From NCBI RefSeq assembly GCF_902652685.1, contig NZ_CACRUY010000023.1:1-64000 (forward strand): a stretch of 64,000 bases of DNA. The letters run 5' to 3'. Of this stretch, positions 55,186-64,000 are shown piece by piece. Under the pieces are notes generated by a model. The model was not told the DNA's origin, ran no database searches, and saw nothing but the letters and a program-made list of their open reading frames with translations. Source of the stretch: Mycobacterium sp. Marseille-P9652 (GTDB lineage: Bacteria; Actinomycetota; Actinomycetes; Mycobacteriales; Mycobacteriaceae). Position numbers and translations under genes: made by a program. The stretch's first letter is position 1; the number at the start of each line of letters is the position of its first letter.

Positions 55186-58100
55186 ATGGACGGTCAGGAA
55201 TCCCGTATCGGACACAAAGCCCCCCCGGCTGCCCTCTCGTTCGTTGACCAATACGAGTTGATTTCCGAGTCATCGTTCTTCAGCGCCGATTTTTATCTGT
55301 GCAAGTACAAGGATGTCGCCGACCGCGGAGTCGATCCCGTCCTGCATTACCTGGAACACGGCGCGGCGGAGGGGCGCGATCCGCACGAGGAATTCGACAC
55401 CGCGCACTATCTGGAGCAATGCGCCATGCGCGGGCTCAAAGCCGAAAACCCCTTGCTGCACTTCCTGATCGAGGGCCGGGAACTGGGCATTTCGCCCAAG
55501 CGCGACATACCCGGCCAAGACGGGAAGGGGGTGGAAAAGCGTGACAATGCCGCGCAGGCCGAACTCGACGAGGTGCGGCAATCGGGCTTGTTCGACTGGC
55601 ACTACTACAACAATGCCTGCGGGACGAGCTTCCAGACCGAACACGAGGCGCTGAGGCACTTCTTCTTCGAAGGCTACCGGGAAGGTCGGCGGCCAAACTT
55701 GTACTTCGACCCCGCCTGGTATTTGCGCGTCTACCCTGACGTCCGCGATGCGGGCGTCCAGCCGCTGTATCACTTCGTGATAATGGGCGATCTCGAAGGG
55801 CGGCAACCAAGTCGCATCTTCGACGCGGCCTGGTATCGCCGTGCCTACGCCATCCCCGAGAACGAAAACTCGCTCGCCCACTATCTCGCGAATCGCACAA
55901 CCTGCCGGTTCAGCCCGCTGCCGGAATTCGATGTTGAGTACTACGGGTCCGCCAACAATGACGTGCGCGACGCCGGCATAGACGCGTTCGAGCACTTCCT
56001 GTTCACCGGCTACCGCGAAGGACGCAATCCTTCACCTTCGTTCAATATCCGCTACTACGCAAAGCGCTACCTGGGCGGTGACCTCGAGAAAAACCCGTTC
56101 CTGCACTACCTCGATCACAAGCATCAACCCGGCGTGTACGGCGCGCCTCCCGATGACGAGGCCTCCATTCCGCGCGCGGTAAAGCAGTTCACCCGGCCCT
56201 CGGCGGACTTCGAGGAGTTCAAACCCATCCCACCGTCGGCGCCGCGCAAGGCCAAGGTGCTGGCCTACTACCTGCCGCAGTTCCACACCTTTCCCGAGAA
56301 CGATCGTTGGTGGGGCAGGGGCTTTACCGAGTGGACCAACATCGCGCGCGGCGTGTCGCGCTTCAAGGGGCACTACCAGCCGCGCATTCCGCGCGATCTC
56401 GGCTTCTACTCGCTGGATTCCATTGACACGCTCAAGCGCCAGGTGGCGATGGCCAAGGGCGCCGGCATTTACGGTTTTGTTTACTACTATTACTACTTCA
56501 ACGGCAAGCGGCTGATGGAAAAGCCGCTGGAGCAGTTCCTCGACGATCCGTCCATCGACATGCCGTTCTGCCTCCTGTGGGCAAATGAGAACTGGACGCG
56601 CCGCTGGGACGGCGCTGAGAGCGATGTACTGATTTCCCAAGACTACGAACCCGACGACGACGAGCACGTGCTCGAAGGCTTCGTCCACCACTTCAAAGAC
56701 AAGCGTTACATCCGCATCAACGGCCGTCCGCTGCTGATGATCTATCGCGCGGACACCATCCCGGAGCCGAAGAAGTCGCTGATACGCTGGCGCGCCCTGT
56801 TCAAGGAAAGGTTCGATGAGGATCCCATTTTGATAATGGCGCAGTTCTATGCGACTAATCCGGACGAGTTCGGCTTTGACGGCGCTGTCGAGTTCCCGCC
56901 ACACAAGCTGGCAGCTGACCTGCCGCCGATGTACGACCCGCCGATGTACGAACAGCTTGAACTCATCGACATCGAGTTCACAGGCCAAATATTTAATTAC
57001 GACGACGTCGTTGCCCGTTCGGTTGACGAACCAATGCCTTCGTTCCCGCTGATAAAGACGGCTGTGCCGAGTTGGGACAACGACGCGCGCCGGCAAGGCG
57101 ACGGGCTTGTTCTCCAGGGCTCGACGCCCGCGAAGTATCAGGCTTGGCTCGGCCAGCTCATCGAAAAGGCATGCGAGAAGCCGTTCTTCGGCGAACACTT
57201 CGTCTGCGTCAATGCCTGGAACGAGTGGTGCGAGGCGGCGTACTTGGAGCCGGACCTTTATTATGGCTCGGCGTACCTGAACGCCACCGGTCGTGCTGTC
57301 GTCGGCGCCGTGTCGGGCGACTACAAGCTTCTGCTGGTCGGTCATGATGCCTGGCCCCACGGCGCGCAACATCTGCTCGTCAATATCGCGCGTCGGCTGC
57401 AGAGCGACTGCGGTGTGCAGGTCGAGTTTCTGCTGCTGGATGGCGGCACGCTGGAGGAAACCTACCGCGACGTGGCACCAGTGACCAAGGCCGACGGAGG
57501 GACGCTTGCGGCCAAGGTCGAAGGCTTCAAGATGCGCGGCTTCGCGCACGCGATCGTCAATACCGTTGCGGCCGGGCTGATCCTGCCCCATCTGCGGAAT
57601 CACGGCATCGATTCGATCTGCCTCGTCCACGAGTTGCCGCGCATTATCCGCGAAAAAAACTTTGCGGCCAGCGCCAAGGCGGCGCTGGAACTGAGCCGTC
57701 ATGCCGTGTTCCCTGCCGCTGTCGTACGCGACCAGGTCGCCGCCGAAGTCGGAGTGGAAGTGGATGACCGCATGCTGTTGCTACCGCAGGGTATGTACAC
57801 GCAGCTCGCCGAGCCGGAGGATGGCGGTGCGGCCATCCGTGAGGAACTCGGTATCGCCGCCGGCGAGAAGCTGGTGCTCGGGATCGGTTACGCCGACTTA
57901 CGCAAGGGCTTCGACCTGTTCCTGCAGTTGTGGCGGCACACGAACCACCTGTGCAAGCAGCGAGTGCATTTTTGCTGGATCGGTGACATATCCCAGCCCG
58001 TGCGCGACTGGCTGACCGCGGATATCGACGGCGCGAAAAGTACGGGCAGTTTCCACATGCCGGGTTATCGAAAGGACGTCGAGACTTTCTTGTTCGCGGC

Positions 58101-59322
58101 CGACGCTTTCGTGCTCACCTCGCGCGAGGACCCTTTTCCCACCGTCGTTCACGAGGCGCTCGCCGCGGGGTTACCGGTGCTGGTGTTCGACGGGTCGGGT
58201 GGCATGCCGGATTTCCTGGCCCGGCATCGGATGGGCACCGTGGTGCCGCCCGGCGATGTCATCGCCATGGGCAAGGAACTGGCCCGTCTGGTGCGCGGTG
58301 GGAAACGTGCGGAGGATGCCGCGCGACGCAAAGAGTTCGTGGGCACCCATCTCGATTTCGGTGACTACGTTCGACAGCTGTTGCGGCTGGCGATTCCCCA
58401 GTTGCCTACCGTCTCGGTGGCCATCCCCAACTACAACTATGCGCGCTTCATGCCGGCGCGGCTGGCATCGGTGTTCCAGCAGACCCACCCCGTGCACGAG
58501 ATAATGGTGCTCGACGACTGCTCCAGCGACGACAGCCTGGACGTGATTCCGCAGATCGCCAGGGAGTGGAATCGCAAGCTGACGCTCCTGCCCAGCGACG
58601 CGAACTCCGGGTCGGTGTTCGCACAGTGGCGCAAGGCCGCGGAACTGGCGACCGGCGAGTACCTGTGGATCGCCGAGGCCGACGACCTCACGGACCCCGA
58701 GTTTCTCGACGCCGTGGTCGGCGCGATGCAGGCCGACCCCGCGATCAGCCTCGGCTTTTCCGACAGCCGTACGATCGACTACGACGGCAGCCCGCTGTGG
58801 GACAGCTACAAGAACTACTACGAGCACGACGGCCGCGGCACACTGGCTACGTCGGCCACATTTGACGGGGATGACTTCGTGCGCCGTCATCTCGCCGTTC
58901 GCAATCTCATCCTCAACGTCAGTGCCGTGGTCTGGCGCCGGGAGGCCTTATTGCGCGCGCTCGATGCCTGCCAGGAAGAACTCAAGACTTTCCGCATGGC
59001 CGGTGACTGGCGCTTGTATCTGGAAGTACTGACTGCACCGGGTGCGCGCATCGCCTACATCGCCGATCCTCTCAACGTGCACCGGCGCCATGCAGAAAGC
59101 GTCACGCATGCCCTCAAGGCAGACAAGCACGTTGCCGAGATCGCGCAGTGCCATGCGCTTGGCGCGGAGAGATTGAAGTTGCCGGCCAGGGTACGCAGCC
59201 TGCAGACGAAGTATCGGCAAAGCGTCGAGGATCAGCTCAAGGCCGCGCCGATGGATAAGGCCGGTAGCGCCGCCTCGAAGCGCAGGAGAGCAAAACCTGT
59301 GGTATCGGCGCAGCGTCGGTAG
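55186..59322 (+). CDS. Giant mosaic glycosyltransferase: repeats, WbsX, GT4 and GT2 domains
   Basis: 1378 aa. Residues 25-330: FDPAWYLRVYPDV-type repeats as in the 966-aa protein. Residues 353-700: WbsX domain (YYLPQFHTFPENDRWWG, FTEWTNIARG, CLLWANENWTRRWDG, NAWNEWCEAAYLEPD). Residues 710-1060: GT4-like (LLVGHDAWPHGAQHL, VLGIGYADLRKGFDLFLQLW, EALAAGLPVLVFDGSGGMPD). Residues 1070-1330: GT2 (VSVAIPNYNYARFMPARLAS, DDCSSDDS, WIAEADDLTDPE). Such proteins assemble O-antigen-like chains. A basic tail (SKRRRAKP) closes it. Confidence 0.85.
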   Translation: MDGQESRIGHKAPPAALSFVDQYELISESSFFSADFYLCKYKDVADRGVDPVLHYLEHGAAEGRDPHEEFDTAHYLEQCAMRGLKAENPLLHFLIEGRELGISPKRDIPGQDGKGVEKRDNAAQAELDEVRQSGLFDWHYYNNACGTSFQTEHEALRHFFFEGYREGRRPNLYFDPAWYLRVYPDVRDAGVQPLYHFVIMGDLEGRQPSRIFDAAWYRRAYAIPENENSLAHYLANRTTCRFSPLPEFDVEYYGSANNDVRDAGIDAFEHFLFTGYREGRNPSPSFNIRYYAKRYLGGDLEKNPFLHYLDHKHQPGVYGAPPDDEASIPRAVKQFTRPSADFEEFKPIPPSAPRKAKVLAYYLPQFHTFPENDRWWGRGFTEWTNIARGVSRFKGHYQPRIPRDLGFYSLDSIDTLKRQVAMAKGAGIYGFVYYYYYFNGKRLMEKPLEQFLDDPSIDMPFCLLWANENWTRRWDGAESDVLISQDYEPDDDEHVLEGFVHHFKDKRYIRINGRPLLMIYRADTIPEPKKSLIRWRALFKERFDEDPILIMAQFYATNPDEFGFDGAVEFPPHKLAADLPPMYDPPMYEQLELIDIEFTGQIFNYDDVVARSVDEPMPSFPLIKTAVPSWDNDARRQGDGLVLQGSTPAKYQAWLGQLIEKACEKPFFGEHFVCVNAWNEWCEAAYLEPDLYYGSAYLNATGRAVVGAVSGDYKLLLVGHDAWPHGAQHLLVNIARRLQSDCGVQVEFLLLDGGTLEETYRDVAPVTKADGGTLAAKVEGFKMRGFAHAIVNTVAAGLILPHLRNHGIDSICLVHELPRIIREKNFAASAKAALELSRHAVFPAAVVRDQVAAEVGVEVDDRMLLLPQGMYTQLAEPEDGGAAIREELGIAAGEKLVLGIGYADLRKGFDLFLQLWRHTNHLCKQRVHFCWIGDISQPVRDWLTADIDGAKSTGSFHMPGYRKDVETFLFAADAFVLTSREDPFPTVVHEALAAGLPVLVFDGSGGMPDFLARHRMGTVVPPGDVIAMGKELARLVRGGKRAEDAARRKEFVGTHLDFGDYVRQLLRLAIPQLPTVSVAIPNYNYARFMPARLASVFQQTHPVHEIMVLDDCSSDDSLDVIPQIAREWNRKLTLLPSDANSGSVFAQWRKAAELATGEYLWIAEADDLTDPEFLDAVVGAMQADPAISLGFSDSRTIDYDGSPLWDSYKNYYEHDGRGTLATSATFDGDDFVRRHLAVRNLILNVSAVVWRREALLRALDACQEELKTFRMAGDWRLYLEVLTAPGARIAYIADPLNVHRRHAESVTHALKADKHVAEIAQCHALGAERLKLPARVRSLQTKYRQSVEDQLKAAPMDKAGSAASKRRRAKPVVSAQRR

Positions 59323-59344
59323 CGCATTGCAGAGCACGGTCCAA

Positions 59345-59985
59345 GGGGGTCATTAAGCCGATCGCCTTCTATCCGCCGCAGTTCCATCCCATCCCGGAAA
59401 ACGATCTGTAGTGGGGCAAGGGATTCACCGAGTGGCGCAACGTGACCCAGGCGATGCCGCTCTACCCTGGTCACCAGCAGCCGCGTATCCGACGGACCTG
59501 GGGCTAGTACGACCTGCGCGTGCCCGCCATCCGTGAGGCACAGGCCGACCTGGCCCGCAGCCATGGCTCCACGGCATCTGCTACTGCTGCTGGTTCGCCG
59601 GGAAGCGCCTGCTGCAGCGCCCTCTCGACCAAATGGTGGAAAGCGGGTCGCCCGACTTCCCGTTCTGCCTGTGCTGGGCCAGCGAGAGCTGGAGCTGGCG
59701 CTGGGACGGCAGCGAGCGCGACGTGCTGATGCAGCAGAAGCACCGCCCGGAGCTCGACCTTGAGTTCGCCAGGAGCGTGCCCCCCTATTTCCCCGATCCT
59801 CGCAATATCCGCGTCGACGGCAAGCCGATGCTGATCGTCTACCGGCCGAACGTGCTCCCCATCTGTCGGCCACACTGTTGCGCTGGCGCGAACTCTTCCG
59901 CGAGGAAGGCATCGGCGAGGTCCCCCTGGTCTCGGCGATGACCTTGGGATACGAGCGCGGCGTCGAAGATAGCTTCCGGAACAGC
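59345..59985 (+). pseudogene. Decayed WbsX-domain glycosyltransferase
   Basis: The sequence reads IKPIAFYPPQFHPIPENDL, stop (TAG 59409), [13 protein letters not shown], stop (TAG 59505), then a frameshift near 59570. It continues WFAGKRLLQRPLDQMVESG and CLCWASESWSWRWDGSE, with a second frameshift near 59865 before LLRWRELFREEGIGEVPLV. The second half of the domain is absent. The remaining 180 bp to the next gene hold an unassigned open frame. It resembles the WbsX part of the upstream giant gene but is clearly diverged. Confidence 0.85.
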
Positions 59986-60164
59986 CGACGAACTGGAGGC
60001 GTGGCAGGCTTTTCGAGGAAGCCGATGAAATCAGAGACCGAATCGCAGGCGTTCGACTCGCTCCCCGGTACGAAGCGGACGGCACGCGAATTCTTCGCGG
60101 CCGCCCAGAGACGGCGGCGACTCGTGTAAGGTCGTGCGACAAATATCGCAGGAGGCATCAGCGA

Positions 60165-60809
60165 GTGAAAGACGTTAAGGCCGTTGCGCAGAAGGACGCC
60201 GAGGTGTGGAAGGGCTCGCCGTACTACGCGATCGCCGAGCAATGGATCCACGTCTTTTGGGGTGAGAATAGCCCTTTCCTGAAGCTGTTCCAACGCATGG
60301 ACCTGGAGACGCTCGTCGAACTCGCGTGCGGTCACGGTCGTCACGGTGAGATGATCGGCCGGCGTTACGACAACCTCGTCGGCTCGCTGGTCTGCATGGA
60401 CGTGCTGCCCGAGAACATCGAATTCGCACGCGAGCGCCTCCGCCCCTTTCCCAAGATCCGGGTTGAATTGAATGACGGTGTGGGCTTCACCGGCATCGCG
60501 GATGCCAGCGTGACCGGTGTGTTCTGCTATGACGCGATGGTGCACTTCCATGCGGACGTTGTGGGCGCCTATCTGGCCGACACGCACAGGATCCTCAAAG
60601 CGGGCGGCCGTGCACTGTTCCATCACTCGAACTACACCGAGAACCCGGACCGCAGCTTCGGCCAGAACCCTGAAGCACGCGCTTACATGACACCGGCGAT
60701 CTTCAAGACTCTGGCCGACCAGGCGGGACTGGTGATCCTCGAGGACCAGACCATCGACTGGGGCGGAATGCCGGCACTGGACCGCGTCACCCTGCTGGAA
60801 AAGCCCTGA
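60165..60809 (+). CDS. Class I SAM-dependent methyltransferase
   Basis: 214 aa from GTG with AGGAGG ten bases upstream. SAM motifs: LVELACGHGRHGEMIG (residues about 48-63), VCMDVLPENIEFARERL, and the post-motif FCYDAMVHFHADVVGAYLADTHRILKAGG. It is intact, between two pseudogenes, and points in the direction of the giant glycosyltransferase. It probably modifies a sugar of the same glycan, which is inferred only from position. Confidence 0.82.
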   Translation: MKDVKAVAQKDAEVWKGSPYYAIAEQWIHVFWGENSPFLKLFQRMDLETLVELACGHGRHGEMIGRRYDNLVGSLVCMDVLPENIEFARERLRPFPKIRVELNDGVGFTGIADASVTGVFCYDAMVHFHADVVGAYLADTHRILKAGGRALFHHSNYTENPDRSFGQNPEARAYMTPAIFKTLADQAGLVILEDQTIDWGGMPALDRVTLLEKP

Positions 60810-60848
60810 GCCTCATGCGGGCGGCAGCGACTCTCCTCCGTTTCGATC

Positions 60849-61365
60849 ATTCTGAGGAGGCTTGGTGCTGATCAACACGTGGCTGTACTCCCCACGCACC
60901 CCGTGTTCGAGGTCGTCGATGTCGATCGATGCGCGTTTCCAGCCCACTCGCGTCGCGGATCAAGCAAGCGATGTCGTGACCCCAATCCATGGTGACCAGC
61001 GTTCCGCGCTGCTCGGGATTCCCGTGGTGCATCGGGGGCTCCAGGAACTCGACTAAGCCTTCCGTTGTGCGCCTCACCCGCTGGCGTGAGGGCTGATCGC
61101 GGCAAACCAGTGGCACAGTGAAAATATGCGGCTTGCCGGGCTTGAGCGTCCGCGCGATCTCGGGCCAGACCCCACCGCCGTGGCCGTAGCATGTGCCGCT
61201 GGCGTGCGGGTGCTCACTGAACGACCAACTACCGTCCGCGCACTTGGTGGAAGGCAGGAGCAAAACGATGGCGGCGATAAAATAAATGACCGCAAGCGCG
61301 CATGGCAGAGATCCTGCCCACCGAGATCCGGCGCCGCGGCAGCGACGCACGCGTCGAAGACGCAT
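60849..61365 (-). pseudogene. Chimeric remnant: DUF3761-like exported protein joined to a methyltransferase C-terminus
   Basis: An open minus-strand frame begins with a signal-like helix (CALAVIYFIAAIVLLLPS). It then shows KCADGSWSFSEHPHASGTCY and GHGGG, typical of small mycobacterial DUF3761 proteins. At about GGGVWP it changes abruptly into EIARTLKPGKPHIFTVPLV and LVTMDWGHDIACLIRDASGL, the C-terminal half of a methyltransferase. The methyltransferase core is missing, so this is most likely a deletion fusion rather than a designed gene. Confidence 0.6.
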
Positions 61366-61545
61366 ATGTCGTCAACGTAGGCACCATTCTCCGCCAAGCG
61401 GACTGCATGATCGACCTGATCGTCGAGCTCGCCGGGTTCGGCGCAACGTTTTGCCGTATTGGCCTAAAACAACCTGCGCGCTGGCCGGCCTCCGGCAAGA
61501 GAAAACGGAGGCCCCCGTCCCCCGCCGCAGAGGCCGCGCGCTGGG

Positions 61546-61815
61546 TCATCGTCGAGTTTGCATTCCTCGCGATATGATGCTGAGACCTTCCGCCAGAAGT
61601 TTGGCGTTGGCGTAGCTGATATAGACCGAGGATACGATGCGGGGCACCACGCCCGCCGCGCTTGTCCTCGGTGCGGGGTCAGGCGGGAAATGCCCGAATG
61701 TAACGTAAACCCCCTGGCCATCGTCCGTTACCGTCAACAAGTTGGCCAGCTCGGCACCTGCGTGAGTATCAGATGGCCACATGACTTTATTTTGACCTTG
61801 CGGCGTCTCAGGCAA
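61546..61815 (-). CDS. Small hypothetical protein, DUF3467-like
   Basis: 89 aa with VYVTFGHFPPD and VSSVYISYANAKLLAEGL, a pattern resembling DUF3467 proteins. No strong ribosome site precedes the ATG. It lies upstream of the IS3 element on the opposite strand. It may be intact or a remnant; function unknown. Confidence 0.45.
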   Translation of the reverse strand: MPETPQGQNKVMWPSDTHAGAELANLLTVTDDGQGVYVTFGHFPPDPAPRTSAAGVVPRIVSSVYISYANAKLLAEGLSIISRGMQTRR

Positions 61816-61999
61816 CGATTTCTCCTAACTGGGTCGTCAGGCTCTACATCATCAATGAGCAACCCTAGTGTGGCTAGACGGGGCGCTTGCAGTGGCTCCC
61901 GGTGGCTGCGAGATGCCCTGCTGCGGGTACGGCATGCAATCGCGGATGTGAACCGCCCCGGGATGTCCGGAGACTCCATCGCTTGGAAAGGATGGAGTC

Positions 62000-62326
62000 A
62001 TGTCAGATGGTTCGTCGAAGAGGTATCCGCCGGAGCTGCGTGAGCGGGCGGTGCGGATGGTCGCCGACATCAGCGATCAGGACAAATCGGAATGGACAGC
62101 AATCACTGAGGGCGCCGGGTTGCTGAGTATTGGCACGGCTAAGACGGTGCGCCGCTGGCTGCGCCACGCCCAGATCGATGCCGGCGCACGACCAGGAACG
62201 ACGACCGACGAGTCGGCTGAGCTCAAGCGCCTGCGATGGGAGAACGCCGAACTAGGCAGGGCTAACGCGATTCTGAAGACAGCATCGGCTTTCTTCGCGG
62301 CCGCGATCGACCGGCCAACACACTGA
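62000..62326 (+). CDS. IS3-family transposase OrfA
   Basis: 108 aa. Helix-turn-helix region KRYPPELRERAVRMVADI and IGTAKTVRRWLRHAQID, then a leucine-zipper-like ELKRLRWENAELGRANAIL. It matches OrfA of IS3/IS150 elements, which binds the ends and is fused to OrfB by -1 frameshifting near its 3' end. Confidence 0.9.
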   Translation: MSDGSSKRYPPELRERAVRMVADISDQDKSEWTAITEGAGLLSIGTAKTVRRWLRHAQIDAGARPGTTTDESAELKRLRWENAELGRANAILKTASAFFAAAIDRPTH

Positions 62327-63261
62327 TCACCCGGTTCGTCGCTGAGCATCAGGGCCACCGTGACGGCCCTGATGGTCTGCGCTGGGGCGTCGAGTCGATC
62401 TGCACCCAGCTAAGCGAGCTGGGTGTACCGATCGCCCCATCGACCTACTACGACCAGCTAAATCATCAACCGAGCCGTCGTGAGATCCGCGACGGAGGGC
62501 TCAAAGACCACATCAAACGGGTCCACGTCGCCAACTACGACGTTTACGGTGCCCGCAAAGTGTGGCTGGCGCTGAACCGCTAGGGCGTCGCGGTGGCCCG
62601 ATGCACCGTGGAGCGGTTGATGGCGGAATTGCGTCTGTCGGGGACCACCCGAGGGAAAGTTCGCCGGACGACGATCGGCGACCCGGCCGCAGCGCGCCCT
62701 ACCGATCTGGTGGGGCGTCGGTTCGGGCCACCTGCACCCAACCGGCTATGGGTAGCTGACCTCACCTACGTGTCGACCTGGTCAGGGTTTGCCTACGTTG
62801 CCTTTGTCGCCGACGCTTACGCGCGGCGGATCCTGGGCTGGCGGGTCGCCTCCACGATGGCCACCTCGATGGTGCTCGACGCGATCGAGCAGGCGAATTG
62901 GACTCGCCAACAACAGGGAGTTCTGGATTTGAAAGATGTTGTCCACCATACGGATCCTGGATCGCAGTACACCTCGATCCGGTTCACCGAACGCCTCGCC
63001 GAGGCAGGAATCCAGCCTTTGGTCGTAGCGGTTGGCAGCTCCTATGACAATGCGCTCGCCGAGACCATCAACGGCCTCTACAAGACCGAGTTGATCAAGC
63101 CCCGCAAGCCCTGGCGGACCGTCGAGGAAGTAGAGCTAGCGACCGCTGAATGGATGCACTGGTTCAACAATCGCCGCCTCTACGAGTACTGCGGCGATAT
63201 TCCACCCGCACACTTAAAGGCCGCCTACTACGCTCAACGCCAGAGACCAGCCGCCGGATGA
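62297..63261 (+). pseudogene. IS3-family transposase OrfB interrupted by an amber codon
   Basis: The frame is -1 relative to OrfA. It starts after FFAAELDRP-like sequence and reads LITRFVAEHQGHRDGPDGLR to GARKVWLALNR, where TAG at 62581-62583 interrupts it. It resumes GVAVARCTVERLMAELRLSG. The integrase core is complete in the second part: ADLTYVSTWSGFAYVAFVADA, HHTDPGSQYTSIRF and AETINGLYKTELI give the DDE residues. A re-start at 62593 would give a 222-aa core without the N-domain. Confidence 0.85.
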
Positions 63262-63377
63262 GTTCTCACATCAGGAAGTCTCCGGACTCGCCGAAGCGGT
63301 TCACCAGACCACCCAACGTCAAACCAGGGGCCTACCCACCCGAACCTGACATCCTGGCCTGGCTCACCTGGCTTTGA

Positions 63378-63458
63378 TTATGCCGACAAAAATCCCCAAA
63401 AGCGTTATCGGAGTGCATCATTACTAAAGCCATCGGCATAATTGGAATGTCGGCATAA
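63378..63458. repeat. 81-bp element with perfect 11-bp terminal inverted repeats
   Basis: ttatgccgaca (63378-63388) and tgtcggcataa (63448-63458) are exact reverse complements. A second hairpin lies beside it: cttcaaatgcc (63461-63471) / ggcatttgaag (63478-63488). The short AT-rich element, bounded by inverted repeats and placed beside transposase debris, resembles a MITE or a recombinase end. Confidence 0.7.
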
Positions 63459-63464
63459 GCCTTC

Positions 63465-63620
63465 AAATGCCGATGTCGGCATTTGAAGTCGACCCCCCAC
63501 AGCCGATTTGGCGCCGCGGCATAGAAGCGGCGGTCCACGAGATCCTGGTATCGCTGATGAGTGCCATCAGCGATGGCGGTCTGGTGCTTGGATCCATCAG
63601 CGCGCGCCATCGGCGGCCGT
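63465..63620 (-). pseudogene. IS3-type transposase fragment
   Basis: The minus strand reads DLVDRRFYAAAPNRLWGVDF, which equals the start of the DDE domain of IS3 OrfB proteins (compare LVGRRFGPPAPNRLWVADL in the adjacent element). The match then breaks off at the hairpin repeats. It is a piece of a second, different IS3 element in opposite orientation. Confidence 0.7.
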
Positions 63621-63848
63621 GAGCGCGGCCAGACAACGCGCGTGGTTGGTCACGACCTCCGACGCACGAAGGAGTCCTGCACCCCGGCTCAGCAGGACGA
63701 CTGCGGCACCCACACATTCAAAAACATGCGGTCGATGCACTCGACTTCGAACTCCACGTGTTTGGACCACATCGCCCGCTCTGCGCGCTACGGTCATGCT
63801 AGCCCGGTTCGAACGGGCGGCGGGGGACGGTCTACTAGAAGAAACTAG

Positions 63849-64000
63849 CTATTTGGTGTCAGTCATGACTTCCTCGCATTCGCGCTCGGCAAGCTGACGC
63901 GACAATTGCTCCAACGCACGGCTGCGGTCCCGAGCGCCGTCGCCTCCGGACGCCGGAGGTTCGCTGTGGCTCAGCATCGCATCCACTACCGTCTTGATAG
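63849..64000 (-). CDS. C-terminal end of an unidentified protein
   Basis: An open minus-strand frame enters from the right edge and stops at 63849-63851. The visible 50 residues are hydrophilic and end EQLSRQLAERECEEV-MTDTK, a charged, probably helical tail. Most of the gene lies outside the window and I do not recognise it. Confidence 0.4.
   Translation of the reverse strand, partial: IKTVVDAMLSHSEPPASGGDGARDRSRALEQLSRQLAERECEEVMTDTK

Larger units (their letters stand above)
61949..63303 (+). mobile_element. IS3-family insertion sequence (IS150-like), about 1355 bp
   Basis: The left end tgaaccgccccgggatgtcc (61949-61977 for the full repeat) and right end at 63274-63303 (gactcgccgaagcggttca) are imperfect inverted repeats of about 29-30 bp. 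They enclose orfA and orfB in the usual overlapping -1 arrangement. The bases flanking the ends (atg and cca) do not form a target duplication, so the copy is old or recombined. orfB carries a stop codon, so this copy should not transpose by itself. Confidence 0.88.

Noticed and set aside
56032-57702. 556-aa minus-strand frame inside the giant glycosyltransferase gene
   Set aside because: It is antisense to the WbsX/GT4 domains, without motifs of its own.

Overview
The window is GC-rich actinobacterial DNA from a slow-growing Mycobacterium, most likely close to the M. avium/intracellulare group. Evidence includes a PE/PPE pair with two adjacent WXG100 (Esx) genes, a PE_PGRS gene, and gene order that follows the M. 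tuberculosis segment from about Rv1078 down to Rv1027. Gene symbols and Rv numbers rest on recognised protein sequence and recalled synteny; no database search was run.

Layout. Bases 1-145 form a perfect 56-bp inverted repeat that looks like a fold-back at a contig end, carrying the 5' end of pra. Bases 217-16,672 hold a conserved metabolic backbone: cbs, lipU, an SGNH hydrolase, fadA3, a DUF559/AbiEi-like gene between two palindromic repeats, a BAX-inhibitor-1 family protein, echA9-echA8-hydrolase, a cysteine dioxygenase/rhodanese pair, lpqV, two patatins, a class II glutamine amidotransferase and a Fur regulator. Bases 16,780-27,233 hold fadD14, a beta-propeller protein (Rv1057-like), a DUF427/dienelactone hydrolase operon, two paralogous methyltransferase-like proteins (one probably a pseudo-enzyme), a flavin monooxygenase and a tRNA-Leu(UAA). 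Bases 27,592-30,471 encode PE8-PPE15-EsxJ-EsxI homologues closed by a strong hairpin terminator. Bases 30,702-42,082 encode trcR-trcS, a small membrane protein and a complete co-directional kdpFABCDE potassium operon preceded by an extra 27-aa membrane peptide.

From 42.2 kb to the right edge the backbone gives way to an accessory glycan island. It holds large mosaic proteins: a glycosyltransferase with a lysine/alanine/proline repeat tail, a repeat-methyltransferase-GT61 protein, a CgeB-like/TPR protein and a 1378-aa WbsX-GT4-GT2 protein. It also holds three separate methyltransferases (TylF-like, a copied domain, and a class I enzyme), the PE_PGRS gene, an IS256 transposase remnant, an IS3 element with a nonsense mutation, a decayed WbsX gene and fused pseudogenes. 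Modules are reused between genes, and one 720-bp methyltransferase domain has been duplicated. The island probably builds and methylates a surface polysaccharide or glycolipid, but its product cannot be read from sequence.

The most notable observations are the mosaic glycan island with its histone-H1-like tail, 11-bp-phased direct repeats shared by the kdp and PE8-esx promoters, the extra kdp micropeptide and enlarged KdpC, the SAM-motif-less methyltransferase paralogue, the tRNA-Leu with a short variable arm, and the palindrome-flanked DUF559 gene.
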